A DNA stretch of 64,000 nucleotides from Athripsodes cinereus (lineage: Eukaryota > Arthropoda > Insecta > Trichoptera > Leptoceridae). The stretch spans positions 5,580,001 to 5,644,000 of the forward strand of contig OX388318.1 in NCBI GenBank assembly GCA_947579605.1, in the 5' to 3' direction. Shown piece after piece: positions 46,091-57,930 of the stretch. The position numbers and the translations under genes were made by a program. The stretch's first letter is position 1, and every line of letters starts with the position of its first letter. The notes beneath the pieces were generated by a model that worked only from the letters and a program-made list of their open reading frames with translations, had not been told where the DNA came from and ran no database searches.

Positions 46091-47859
46091 AATAATACTT
46101 AAGGGCACACCTGTAATAACAATATTTGCTATCTCATTTACACACCACTCAAAAAATCAAACGGGTTTTTTATTATTACAATTTCCCAATTGTTTTGATA
46201 AGATTATTATTTTAAGGAGATATGTACTCTTAACTCAATGGTCTATACAAAATTTTAAATACTTTGATCTAGGTGGATATTATGGAATAATTTTTATAAA
46301 ACTTTTTCATTAAACTTTGTAAGGTTAATGTAATACGTTTTTTTCCTTTTTTCTGTAATATTAATTGATTAATATAATTTCTTTTAAAGCATTTACCACT
46401 TTGCATTTTCGGGGGAAAAAAATATTTGAATAACAATCGAAATACTAATAAATTTTTGGCATCGTTAAACTAAGAACCCGATAAAAATGTTTATTCATTT
46501 TTAAATAATTTTGTAATTGCTTTTATTATATATTGTACAATGAAGTTTTTTTTTGTTACTAGGTATTATTAAATTACAGATTAGGAACATGAGGCCTTAA
46601 TTTTGAATTTAGATGGAGTATAATATTATTTCTCGTAGGATGTTATAGCACGAAGATATTCAGGTACTAGAAGAATACATCGTTGTATTATCTGACATGA
46701 CATCTACATAAAAAGATATACCAACATTACCAACATGTGTCAGATGAAGGAATCTGATGATTGTCAAGTATGATAGATTAATGAATATAGACTATGAAAT
46801 GTATTTTTTAGTCATTTAACTTCTACTCGCTGATGACGAGTGAAAAATCTGAGTGAGATGATGATTAGGTAAAAAGGAATGCATAGTCATGACATACGTT
46901 TATGTTAATTACATGCATACATATTATATTTTCTTCCCTTTGTCCTGGTTGAGGTTGGGGTCCATTATTCTGCCCTCTTTCATAGTTTCCAAATATTTTA
47001 GAGGTAGTCTGATTTCTGGTATGCAGAGTTCGGAACCCAGTTATTGTAGGTACTAGTTAGTTTATGCGCCCTTGAAGTGGATTTATACCACAAAACGGCG
47101 CATTATAATTCGTCTATTATTATTAAAATAGTATTTATGCAGAGATACGAAAGACGAGCATAGTACTTGCTTGATAATATTCCGAAAATGTCCAAATATA
47201 TTATTTGGCCAAACAGAACACTGATTTTTTATTCATATAGTTCAATATTATCAACAGCAGCTAGCTGGACGATCCTCTTTCATAACACATTATCCCTATT
47301 TTAACCATATTTTCAGTTTTTTTTTTGACCTATTTGTACCATTATTGATATCCAGTATTTTCCCAAAAGGTAAATCCGAATGAAAATGACCTTTTCTATA
47401 AGAATATCTTTCATCTACATATCTGTTGTCTAAAGATTTGCACGTAAGACCATCTGCGCATATATACTCGTATATAATATAAACGTTTATAGATTTGCGT
47501 AACATTTTTTTTGATGCGCTGTACAAATGATTAAATTTTTGCATATCACAATGCAGTCGTGTGTATTGTACTGTATATAACAATGCGGTTAGCAGTAGCC
47601 GGTTCATATGCCACAAATTATTAGCTGCTTTGTAAGAAGAAACATATTATTAGAGTTACAAACATTGCACGCTATTCTATAAATAAATATATTTCTTAAA
47701 AAGCAAACTCCTACTGTGAAGGCAACAGCTGAAGTTAATTCTTATATTTTTTTAGTAGATATTTAATAGGAACTTTTATATTTCAATCATGATGTTGATC
47801 TCAATAGACTTTGACATATTGGCAAAAGTTCTAAAAATTTCGTTATTATTTTAATTACG
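46091..47859. other. Non-coding AT-rich stretch
   Basis: No gene recognised. A minus-strand open frame of 106 codons at 47296-47616 has no familiar motif. A repeat-E echo (GCGCCCTTGAAGTGG) lies at 47068. Confidence 0.45.
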
Positions 47860-47948
47860 GAATGCACGAATTTTGAAATGCACTCGAGGACCGTTAGGTA
47901 GTCCAAGACAGAGGTTCTTGGATAACATCTTGTCATGGTATCAAGCTT
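47860..47948 (+). pseudogene. Small LINE-like C-terminal scrap
   Basis: The plus strand reads ARILKCTRGPLGSPRQRFLD then NILSWYQA and a stop. G.PRQR(W/F)LD.I is typical near the end of RTE-like LINE proteins. Only about 28 codons remain, so the call is weak. Confidence 0.35.
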
Positions 47949-49711
47949 AATGTTAGAAACGACTGACAAACTATTGAACAAAATCAAAAACACTACAAAG
48001 GGTCATTGAAAGTAAGCCAGTAAGTATGAGTTGTATTTATTATGTAATTTTGATTATTAAAATATCCATTATACTCTTTCTGTTTCGCATATTTCATGCT
48101 GTTAAGTCAAGTCCAACAACTACTAAATCTAGAACTTTGAGAGGTTTAAGGGTGCAGGGACATTTTATTCAAAATCCTCTTCTTCATAATCTATTCTGAC
48201 TTGATATATTATATCTTCATCTATTGTGATTTATTTGCCATATGTACAACCATATTAAGAGTATTCTGTGTTATATTCTTCACCTGGTTGCTTCATCTCG
48301 TTGAAAATTTGACGTCTTCCATGTCTTTTCTCCACTGCACCAATATCTCCAAGTTAACCTTTCTTAATGATGTATTATTTTATCATGTGAAGATTTGATC
48401 ACAAGTTTGATTCTTAAAAAATATCCGAACTTAAAATAACATGATGTCTATTTTTACGTTCAACACACTTCACTTATAAAACGACGTTCTATGATTCTAC
48501 CATATATTTTTTATACAACAATTGTTACAAGATGTTGAATTGAATTATATATCGTAAATATAAAAAATAGCGTTTGGGTGGCATCGAGTAATGTTGGTGT
48601 TTCTTTAATAACATATGATATCTACTTAGGTATGTACGGTCCATAGTATTGTATTTGTAAAAAATTCGCGATGAACGGCTCGATTGTTAAATGTTACATA
48701 AGTGATACGGACACTTTGATACATTTGAAGATTAAATTTAGCGGAAATATTATACATATATGGCAAATGTAAATAGACATTGGCAAAATCGTGGAGGGGG
48801 CAGTTGCCCCCTCCCCCTTCCAAAGGTCTATAGAAGGAAAGTATGCAAAATTTACATACCGATTACCTTATTAACACGTCCAACTTATTATTTAATTAAC
48901 TACATCATATCACATTAACATTATGCAAAATGTATTGTTTATTGAGGAACTCCGAGCATTATATGATAAAATCAGATAGACATATTTTTTCTATGTGTTA
49001 ATTGAAATAATTGTTCAGTAATATTAATAAGTCAATAACGTTTTTCCTTTAAATGAAGCATTTTTTTAAATAAATTATGCATAGTAGAAAAACAACTCAT
49101 TTTACCTTGCTTAATTTATTCAATAAAATTGGACAGGTTAATTATCAAAGATCGATATTTTCCATGTTCGACTTATTAGCAGGTTTTGTTTATTTATTAT
49201 TTATATTTATTTATTTTGGAAAGGAACATACATTGAACATAATAAATATTACGAAAATCAATATTAAATGCAAAGGTCCCCCTATATTACCACAGTATAA
49301 AAATTTCGAAGCAACTAAAACAAAACTGAGACAAATAAAACCAACAATAAAAACAAGGAAATACAATAAAACAATAAGAGAACAGCTAAATACAATAATT
49401 AATCATAATATAATAAAAAATACATAAAATAAAATGTTTTTATTTATATTTCAATCTATACCATCACAGCATCTCCCACAAGTGGAATATTTAGTGGATA
49501 AGTAAACTACATAGCTGCAATTATTTAATATACAGGTCCTCTTCTTGTTGTCATAAACTATAACAAATTTAAGTTAGGTTAAGTTAGTCCGGAATAACAA
49601 TACATTATTCATTATCACTTATTTTAGAGGCACTAGCTAGGCAACAATTTCTAAACATTTTAATTTTTTTTAAACTTGAATTTCTGTTTATAAATTTTAT
49701 TTTTTTTATCT
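47949..49711. other. Non-coding AT-rich stretch
   Basis: An A/T-rich open frame of 116 codons at 49077-49427 (plus) has a hydrophobic middle (about residues 30-47) and a Lys/Thr/Asn-rich tail. I do not recognise it, and its composition looks like a chance frame. A repeat-B heading (ACCATCACAGCATCTCCCAC) occurs at about 49462. Confidence 0.4.
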
Positions 49712-49800
49712 GGGTTTTTGTTATAAACCCAAATACACCTTATACACCTTTCACAGTAAGCTACTAAAAGCTTGTGTCGTGAAAGGGGAGTATGTTACAT
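49712..49800 (-). mobile_element. SINE family B, body only
   Basis: The plus strand shows GGGTTTTTGTTATAAACCCA, AATACACCTTATACACCTTT, CACAGTAAGCTACTAAAAGC and TTGTGTCGTGAAAGGGGAGT. These are the inverse of the family-B body at 23810-23885. The tRNA-like head is absent: the sequence departs after GGGGAGTATG. Confidence 0.65.
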
Positions 49801-50200
49801 GAATTTAAAATTCTAAGCTCGTCAATGGTGTAAGAACACTGAAATTGCAATAGCGTATTTTAAATTCATGTAGCAAATGAACATAGAAATTCAAGTTAAA
49901 AAAAATTCAAAATAAATTATTCAATTACACATTCATATTTTCTTAGTCTATAAAATATGTATTAAGCTTTATGTTTAACTACAATTTTTATTAAACAGAT
50001 TTCTTACTTATAGTTGAAAAACTAATTATTTTACCTTCCTATTTATTTATATTTTCTATTTAAATTTGTTTGTTTTTTTTTTGTATTAGGCATGAGTATT
50101 TATAATACCAATTGATATTTCACGGTAATAAAAAGCTACATCTCAATTAGGTATATAATTATTTTTAAATAAAAAAAATATTTGATTTGTAGGTATGTAT

Positions 50201-50712
50201 TAGTGATGTAACGAATGTGTGATTTTGGATATTCGCGAATGCGAATATTTGTTGCCGACATTCGCAAATGCGAATGCGAATAGCGAATATTGACTTGCTT
50301 AGATTTCGACAATATTGCTCAATCATTAAAATTTCTATCCCCCCGTCGACGAATTTTCAAAATGGTTAATTAAAGTATTTCAAAACTCCTCGGTTTTCTT
50401 AAACATTTTCTTCAGTACCTTTTTTTGCAATGTACCGGGTAAGTATCCGGTACTTTTACCGAATATCCGATACTTTATTACCGAAATAATATTCGCAAAA
50501 CATTCGCATATTTTTTGCGAATACTTTGAAATATGCGAATGTTGGGTTAGTTGGAAGATATCGCTTTCACGCGATAATCTCGCCCATTGTGCATGATAAT
50601 TATTGGTATTTATAATATTTTTATATGTATGTTTTTTAGCACAATAAAGTTTATTATTATTATTATTATATAATATTCGCGAATGCGAATACAAATATTC
50701 GTTACATCACTA
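50201..50712. mobile_element. hAT-type MITE built from ATTCGCGAAT motifs
   Basis: A perfect 8-bp duplication GTATGTAT (50193-50200 and 50713-50720) and 16-bp perfect TIRs, TAGTGATGTAACGAAT, identify a hAT insertion. The arms are packed with ATTCGCGAATGCGAAT-type self-complementary words. Near 50405-50500 there are also three degenerate pieces (CCGGGTAAGTATCCGGTACT, ACCGAATATCCGATAC). It shares end sequence with the MITE at 40103 but not interior words. A (TTA)n run lies near 50651. No transposase. Confidence 0.92.
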
Positions 50713-50720
50713 GTATGTAT

Positions 50721-53197
50721 TTATTATTTATATAATATTTTATTATTTATTGAGTGTAGGTATGTGTGTTTGTATATTTGTTAACAGATGAGTTTACATT
50801 GACTTCCTCTAGTTAGCATAAAGTGTGAAGTTGATATGTAAATATTGACAACAAGATATCGTTTGGATATTTACACCTTTCTATATACCTACATAATATT
50901 ATGTCCATAGAGAAATACTATGTATGCAGAATATAACTAGTACATAGATATAGAATAATTCAGCGCTCCGAATTAATAATATCATCACAACTTTAAAAAG
51001 TGTTTCAAAATTTTTGTTTATGATGATGATTTCGGATTTTTCTTTTCGGGGGCACTTACCGAGACTCGGATAATGCAGTCACTCATTTGTTCATGAAGCT
51101 GGTTGATTATTCGCTTGTTCGCAGCATCACGCCGATAAGTAATTCCATAGGACAGGTATAAGTAAAACTTAACAGTTCTTTTTCTTGCATTAAACAAACA
51201 ATTAATCTTAATTTTCAGCAATTCTCTATCCGTCTATAGACATAATCTATAGGCATAAGCTTCTCCTTTGATTTTCCAATAAATTCTAGTTTTAGTATCT
51301 CGCATTTGCTTATTCTAAATATATCCAATCGTATAGCCTGTAATCACCAAAAAATAATAGTAATTACTTATAAACTTTATTACACAATAAATAACATAAG
51401 CAATTACAGAGTTATTAAATAATGTGATACAAATAAATGACATTGTGCAATAGGTGAGTTTATCGCCAATGCGATATCTTCCAACTAACGCATCAATATA
51501 ATCAATAATAATATAAATACAAACATACATAATAATATATAAAAATAAAATAAAGAATCCACAATATAAAAATACAGTAAATCTTTTAATAAGTTTTTTT
51601 TCTATTTTAAATTATTCATATTTTTGAGCTGTGTCTCTTCGGATAGACAATGATTCTTTACTTTAATAAGCTTATTTTTATGAAAATTATATTATTACAT
51701 ACATAAGTATACTCCTGTTAATAATAAGTACCATAGAATAATTATTATCCGCTGTAAATACCTACAGTAGGTACATATATTTATATAATACACTACCTAT
51801 GTATGTAGTTATGCTGTGTACACACACTCGTGTTAGCTGTGAATTGTAAAGGCAAACAAAAACTGAATAAAGGAGTCTGAATAAACATTGGTAACGAGGC
51901 GTGGAGCGACACTAGGAAAATATTATAACTAACAAACAATACAACTTAAGAAATGTGTAAAACAATGTTTTACTTATACATTTCTGATATCATACAGATT
52001 ATTAGGTAATTTTATTGTGATTCAGATAATTGTTTACTTGCTTACTTACTGATAACTCTCATCTCCTCATTGTAGAATTTAAGACTTGATTTTATTTGTC
52101 ATTCTTCTCTATCTAAAGAGACTTGAACCCCTTTTTCCTTAGATAATTTACTATATAATTTATATAAGTATGCAAAGGGGGCATTTAAAGTTTTATTGGC
52201 ATGGAGAGGACAGCTTGAATGTTTATCACATGCAGCTAGTCTGCTGACTATCTCGATTGTGGAATATACCGTGATGGTACGGTAGTAGAATCAGCAATAC
52301 ATCAAATTCAGCGATGAGGGCTGCCACCCGTCCTGAATGTCTTATTTTTTTATTGGTACATAGAAGACGGCTTGTGTGTTTATTGCATGCAATTGTTCAA
52401 CATTCGTGGGATATGCCGTGATGGTGTAGTAGTAGTACGGTAGTAGTATTTAAAATTAATAAATGAATGTTTCATGCTAATAAACAATTTCTGTTTTTTA
52501 ATTAATTTTCCCTTGTGGAAAAAGAGCTGTTATAAGCCAGAGTGATAATCAACATGGTAAAATCCTAATATGACATACAAAAGTAAGAATTATTGTGACC
52601 TTTCATATAGTTTCGGAAAGAATTTCTGTTTAATGTGTACCTATCTAACGATTTTAATTCAAAACATTTTACTCAGTATTATTTGTCCACATTATATTTG
52701 CCAGCATTTGCGCAAAAACGTCGTTACAACAAAACCAGACATGGCTTACCTGAAAAACAACAACCAGATAGAGAGAATTTACAATGCCATTATTTTTTTT
52801 AGGATTTTGGAAAAAAGTAATAAAAAAATGGGAAAGATCATCTGTTACTTATTTTTCTGCCCTCAAGACACAGCTCTGTATAAAGTGTGATTGTATGGAC
52901 AAGATGATATTATTGTATAAATATAAGAATATACAGTATTAGGAGTACCAACACTCAATACTCAGTGAAGTAACAAGAGTACCTGAGCAGGTGTTTACAC
53001 AGTGATGGATGGGTAACCAGATTAACTTAATTATATTGTATGTAACTTGTTAGTAAAACCCACTCGGAACTTTTAATTAAATCTATTTTTTATCGTCTTA
53101 ATAATCAAAGCTTGAGTATATCCGGTATAAAAGCTTCTACAAGGACACTTAATTACGTAGATATATTTTTTACCTTTTATCTTTAGGTACTTTTTCT
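50721..53197. other. Non-coding stretch with repeats B and C
   Basis: 51366-51500 is repeat C (AACTTTATTACACAATAAAT ... GTTTATCGCCAATGCGATAT, CTTCCAACTAACGC). 52180-52440 holds two successive minus-strand repeat-B heads (GACAGCTTGAATGTTTATCA ... ATACCGTGATGG, then TTCAGCGATGAGGGCTGCCA ... ATGCCGTGATGG). A plus frame of 106 codons at 52570-52890 is unrecognised. Confidence 0.5.
52180..52440 (-). repeat. Dispersed repeat family B, double copy
   Basis: Two minus-strand units in tandem, each ending (on plus) with CCGTGATGG. The second retains the full block order, including GATGAGGGCTGCCACCCGTC, CTGAATGTCTTATTTTTTT, GACGGCTTGTGTGTTTATTG and CATGCAATTG. It gives the clearest view of the middle block missing from 21846-22035. 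Confidence 0.6.
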
Positions 53198-53205
53198 TGT
53201 ACATA

Positions 53206-55010
53206 CAGTGCCGGATCAACCGCATTTTGCGCTTGGTTCAAATAGAGATACTGCCCCCCCCCCTCCCCCACCTCTTTTCCAAAAAATATTTTCGTATCAT
53301 AACAAAATGTGATAATACGCAAAAAATATGAAGTTACGTTTCTTATTTGCCTACTTTTACAAAATGTAATTAGTATCTACCTACCTTATAAATTTTTTTA
53401 TATCGACCTACCACCATGTTTATTATTAATATACCTAGGCGTAACATATTTTTGTATCTTGATATTGAAATTTTTTACTCAAATACGAGTGTTTTTAGTA
53501 CAAACATGATGTGTAGCTATTGGTTGATGAAAAATATTTATGTACCTATAGCAAAGTATGTCTATGACCTATAGCTAAATAAGAAAACGTAGCCCCAAGA
53601 GGACATGGCGTCATGGGATAGATACATAGATAAACATAACTATTAATTTACCTAAATACAATAATTATACTACTATTTCAATACTTACATGGGATGTGTG
53701 CATGTGTGGAAGTAAAATTAACTTTATATCCTATATAAAAATTAAAATAACTGAAGAAAACTATAAACACTCACAAAATCTCAAGTATACACTTTGAGTA
53801 AACACACGAAAAAACAGAATAGAAGAAACAAGATAATACATAAAATTTCATAAGCCAAATAAATCTAATACGATAATTAATAACGATATTTAGCAATATC
53901 ATACGATAATAATAATTATTTTTTACGCCAAAAATTAATACGTGCGGTTAATTAAGTAAATAGGTACGGGACAACGGTCATTTGTCATCATAATAGAACA
54001 GCATTCATAACGGCGGTCAACTGCAAAAGAGTTTATGCAAACAAAAACAAAATCGTCGAAAAACATAATATAATAATATAATCGTTATGTAGGTATGAAA
54101 ATATGTATATTACATTAGGCTTTCAATATTTTAATTAGTATTGTAATAATATATGCCCATAATAATATTTGGTTGCAATATTTTTAAAAATATTTTAAAT
54201 AATTATCGTAGTACTATTATAATCTACGCATATTATAACATTTATGTCAATATTGCAACGATTAAACCAGAAGCGAATGTCATTCGGGTGCACGAAGTAC
54301 ATCTTCTGTAAAACGAAGATAATCCATGTTGTATGGAGCACATCCACCTAGTGTTTTAAGATACGTTCTGTTATAATCAACCAAAGCACACATTGTTTCC
54401 GCTAGGTAATAGTTTCATTTCTGGTTGTTGTTTGAATTTTAAAGGGCGCCTTGTATGTATTAGTGAGAATATATGTAGGAGCGCAAAGGGCGCGTTGTGG
54501 TTGTATATGTAAGCGCTATTGGATCAGTTGGTTGGTTTAGTTGGTTGCATATCTTGTATGTATTAGTGAGAATCTGTGTAGAAGCGTTTAGAGTTGTATT
54601 AGTGCTGAGCGGGGCGCTTGTATGAGACATTGAAAAAACGGAGATACACGAGATTTTGACCCTTATTATGTATGGAAAAGTTAGAGTACGTAACATTCAA
54701 AATCCTTTGAACTTAAATGAAGAAATCAAATTGTATTACAGTATATGAGTCGACAGTGATGAGGTATAAGAGCGTGCTACTTTTCGCGGGAATTTCAAAA
54801 ATAGTTAATCTTATAAAACCGATACATTTTGTGTTATGTGTAACTCTCTATGCAAGCGGAAGTATAGCAATCAATGCGGAAGTACTTATTAAATTATTTA
54901 TTTATAAAATCTCTGATTAAAACTTAATCCAGAGTTAATCTATGTGCCGCCTTATACATTCGGCGCCCTGGTGGGCCGAACCATTTGAACCTATGGTAGG
55001 TCCGGCGCTG
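53206..55010. mobile_element. Non-autonomous hAT element, 1,805 bp
   Basis: A perfect 8-bp duplication TGTACATA lies at 53198-53205 and 55011-55018. The ends CAGTGCCGGATCAACC and (inverse) CAGCGCCGGACCTACC match the CAGNG start typical of hAT TIRs. The interior lacks a long transposase frame. Two related segments around 54450 and 54545 (CTTGTATGTATTAGTGAGAA) form a subterminal repeat. One short minus-strand open stretch (54280-54414) looks protein-like. It would depend on a hAT transposase in trans. Confidence 0.9.
54280..54414 (-). other. Short protein-like open stretch inside the hAT element
   Basis: The minus strand reads NYYLAETMCALVDYNRTYLK then TLGGCAPYNMDYLRFTEDVL and RAPE before a stop (44 codons between stops). 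Composition is balanced, unlike the surrounding DNA. It may be a scrap of captured coding sequence or of transposase. I do not recognise it. Confidence 0.3.
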
Positions 55011-55018
55011 TGTACATA

Positions 55019-55302
55019 CATACATACCATCACGCCGCTTCCCTCGCGGGGTACTTTTTCTTGTACCAAATATTATTAGGTATATTAGACTTGTATGATA
55101 TTTTGTAAATTTGAAATTGTTTTAGAACTCATTTGTTACACTTCTATGTCAAAGACCTTCAGCGTTTGTAATATTAAGTAAATACATACATATACAAATC
55201 ATAATATGTTCAACGTAATTTTTTTCTGCATTTTTAAATTTTTTATTGCACAACGGCGTGTTTGTTCATTTATTTCCATTTCTAAATCATTTTAATCAGT
55301 TA
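55019..55302. other. Non-coding flank of the hAT element
   Basis: Begins with a repeat-B-like heading (ACCATCACGCCGCTTCCCTC at about 55026). Otherwise A/T-rich with no feature. Confidence 0.4.
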
Positions 55303-55485
55303 TCACAGCTCATCAGACAATGGCATTCTTCTTGCAATTATGTTTTCCTCAGAAGTAATGTAAAATTGGGTAGAATCAAGGTTTATACTAAATCCAAATA
55401 TTCCAGGCACCCCAACAAAAAGCGATTTGCTTGTGCCTTTAATGTCAGCAGCGAGAAGAATCGGACCTGTTGAAAGTCCTAGACC
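55303..55485 (-). other. Exon-like open stretch C, unknown protein
   Basis: The minus-strand reading GLGLSTGPILLAADIKGTSK continues SLFVGVPGIFGFSINLDSTQ and FYITSEENIIARRMPLSDEL to a stop. It has no ATG and starts just after CATAGTAG, a possible 3' splice site. Composition is that of a folded protein and no low-complexity bias is seen. With stretch B (55656-55916) it could be consecutive exons of one gene or pseudogene. I do not recognise the family. Confidence 0.4.
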
Positions 55486-55655
55486 CTACTATGTTGTTTT
55501 GAAGGTTTGTAATAATATATTTACGAATTTATATGTTTACTTTCTGTATTTATCGAAATATTATATTTTGATTTATGTTTGTAATTCATTATTAGTTTAA
55601 AAACATAAAACAAATTTAAAATATTATTTTTATTTGTACACAGAAAGGATTGATT

Positions 55656-55916
55656 TTATATGTTGGTAGGTGGTGACACGTACGATAATATCATAAAAAA
55701 ATATTTAAATAAAACAACATTTGTTAACCGCATGGTGCCAACATTAAAAATAAACCACAAGACCATAAAACCATCATCAAAAATCACAGATTTTCCAAGA
55801 AGAGTCTCGTCTGTCACGTCGTCAAGGTTCTTTTCTTGCATACCAAACGTCACGGTCATGAAGATTTCTTTATTATCTTTGAATTTATATGTGAGGTGTA
55901 TAGAAGCAAGGCCACA
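55656..55916 (-). other. Exon-like open stretch B, unknown protein
   Basis: The minus strand reads CGLASIHLTYKFKDNKEIFM, TVTFGMQEKNLDDVTDETLL, GKSVIFDDGFMVLWFIFNVG, then becomes hydrophobic and A/T-rich until a stop at 55656. The protein-like part may stop near DDGFM, where ATG|GTCTTG gives a weak donor; joining there would keep frame with stretch C. An in-frame TGA lies just upstream (55917-55919), so it may start after a splice site or be a pseudogene. The plus strand has an overlapping 145-codon open frame that is judged less protein-like. Confidence 0.35.
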
Positions 55917-56009
55917 TCAATCCATTCGTATAGAAAATATGAAAACAGCACGTTTCTATTTCTTAACTGATTTAGAAGTAACAGTCTTATTTAACCCGAT
56001 TTATAATAC

Positions 56010-56620
56010 GCGGCGGCAGAATTGCCATCCACACTTCTCAGCATTATACAACCAGATAAGTCTCCATATGATCAGTCATGGTCACACAAAAACTTAACAG
56101 TCTAATGCCGGGAAAAATTCACCTATCCAGATATACAGGATATCAAAGGATTGGGCTCAGAACGCGGGTTCAAAATACCAGCATTGTGCCTGAAATATCT
56201 GTGTTCAAAAACTTTTTTACAATATTACAAGTGTTTATTATAATAGATTTTTGAATTTTAATATACAAATTAACCGGTAAATCTAATTTTTGTAAATTAT
56301 TTATTAAAGATTTCGGAGTTACCCCTGTAGCTGACATGACAAAAGGTATTATATAAACGGACCTAGAATGCCAAATATTTTTTATTTCTCCTGCTAGTTC
56401 TGTATATTTACGTATTTTTTCTGCGACGGTTGTTTGTATATTATGTGTATTTGGGACAGCGACGTCTATAAGGTACGTTATTTTATTACGTTTATCATGT
56501 AATACTAAATCGGGTCTATTATGATGTATTTGTCTATCTGTTATTATTGTTTTATCATAATAGAACCTGTAATTTTGATTTTCTATTTTTTTAATTTTTT
56601 TTTTTAAATTGTAATTTTAA
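56010..56620 (-). pseudogene. Retroelement C-terminal region with PD-(D/E)XK-like pattern
   Basis: The minus strand is open for about 150 codons: ENQNYRFYYDKT, ITDRQIHHNRPDLVLHDK, YLIDVAVPNTHNIQTTVAEK, IRKYTELAGEIKNIWHSRSV, IIPFVMSATGVTPKSLINNL, QKLDLPVNLYIKIQKSIIIN, TCNIVKKFL. RPD...D...(L/I)IDVAVP resembles the catalytic core of restriction-like nucleases; proteins of this kind recur in insect retroelements. The frame ends at 56170 and homology with 9781-10066 continues to CGCGT at about 56010. The RT core upstream is missing, so the copy is truncated. The nuclease role is an inference from the pattern. Confidence 0.6.
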
Positions 56621-56635
56621 TTGATTTTGATTATT

Positions 56636-56797
56636 TTACAGCATTATTCCTCTTCTGCCCTTTAAGGTTCTTCTTAGAAACTCATCCTTCATGCAGAGTG
56701 ATTTAATTTCAATTGATTTGCATCTTCTCAGGATAGACTTAATGTTATTACAGAATGAACAGTTAAATGAAATTTTCACAAGAACTCTGTCAGATTT
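56636..56797 (-). other. Exon-like open stretch A, Cys-rich, unknown protein
   Basis: The minus strand reads SDRVLVKISFNCSFCNNIKS, ILRRCKSIEIKSLCMKDEFL, RRTLKGRRGIML, then TGTAAAATAAT, where CT|GTAAAA could be a 5' splice donor. C..C plus further Cys suggest a small metal-binding or disulfide region. Upstream, after one stop, the same frame reads MNHQKPFEAASAISDC. The retroelement remnant at 56010-56620 would sit in the following intron if A and B belong together. Unrecognised. Confidence 0.35.
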
Positions 56798-56859
56798 TTA
56801 ACAATCACTAATAGCAGATGCGGCTTCGAAAGGCTTTTGATGATTCATAATAATATCAA

Positions 56860-57504
56860 TTCGCGAAAACAAAATAGATTAAATATTTAAATATTTTTCA
56901 TTAATTACAATTTTCGGTACAAATTGATATTCGTTTCCACGAGATCCTTAACGCTTCAATATATTTGTCATACGAACAATGTTATGCGAAAGATTTCATT
57001 TACAAATTTGTTACACATATAAAGTATTAAGAACTCAATTTTTTTTATAAATTAAATCTCATATTTAGGTACATGCTCCTCTATAAAATAAGATAAATAA
57101 TTTTAATTATGTAATTCAATTAGTATTTACTTACTTTAGGCACATAGTTATACCTAGTCATATAATGTATAATTCTTTATTGCATACTTATTTATTTATT
57201 TCCTGTTGACATTAACAACCTACTCTAAGATCATCACTATATGTAAATAATTGGTAATTAAAAAAATAACCAAGTGTATAAGATATGGTCCATGTAATTA
57301 TATTAGAAAAAATAAAACGTGTCGTAGGTTTAAATGTGATGTAGAACCATTTGATTATTAATGTCTTTATTTATCAAATATTCATTCCGGAGAATCTTTA
57401 ATAAATAAATAAATTACCATATTGTACTCGTATGTAATACTATGAGGAGTCAATTTCAAAAGTGTATTTAATCATAAATAACAATACAAAATTAATACAG
57501 AAAG
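56860..57504. other. Non-coding AT-rich stretch
   Basis: No gene or element ends seen. Confidence 0.5.
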
Positions 57505-57930
57505 GACATATTGGAATCCTCAAATATTGATTCAAGCGTTAGGAAGAACCTTACTAAAGCCTTTGTATGGAGCATTCTACTATATGGTTGCGAGACGTGG
57601 ACCATCGGCAAGAGTGAAAGCGGATGGTTGACGGCCTTTGAGACGTGGTGCTACAGATGCATGATGATACATGATTGGTTGGAAAAAAAATTAGGAAGAA
57701 TTAAAAGGATCAGCCAACTACGAACTAACTGGATTGGCCCCAACATCAGGCACCCAGGCCTGCTCATCACCACCACGGAGGGCAAGACTAAAGGCAGAAA
57801 TAGTAGAGGCCGACCAAGAGACACCTATATGGACCAACTAAAGAAGGACATACGTAGAACTAAAGAGACTAGCTGAAAATAGGTAGGAATGGAAAAGAAA
57901 ACCCAAACTCGTTGCAGACCAATCCAAAGG
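57505..57930 (+). pseudogene. LINE RT C-terminal fragment (RTE-like), frameshifted
   Basis: RKNLTKAFVWSILLYGCETW, GWLTAFETWCYRCMMIHDWL, then RGRPRDTYMDQLKKDIRRTK are the thumb and tail of RTE-like proteins (LLYGCETW.......FE.WCYR.M...W; GRPR...). After the stop at 57874 the tail continues in another frame as LKRLAENR, a stop, then EWKRKPKLVADQS. One frameshift and at least one stop therefore separate it from its ancestor. The linking block between WCYR and GRPR also lacks the usual EVLRR motif. RT core absent. Confidence 0.8.

Noticed and set aside
49077..49427. 116-codon plus frame with a hydrophobic segment
   Set aside because: Composition follows the A/T bias (Lys, Asn, Ile, Thr runs) with no motif or flanking signal.
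55660..56097. 145-codon plus-strand frame
   Set aside because: It overlaps more protein-like minus-strand stretches and runs into the reverse complement of a retroelement end, so it is probably a chance frame.
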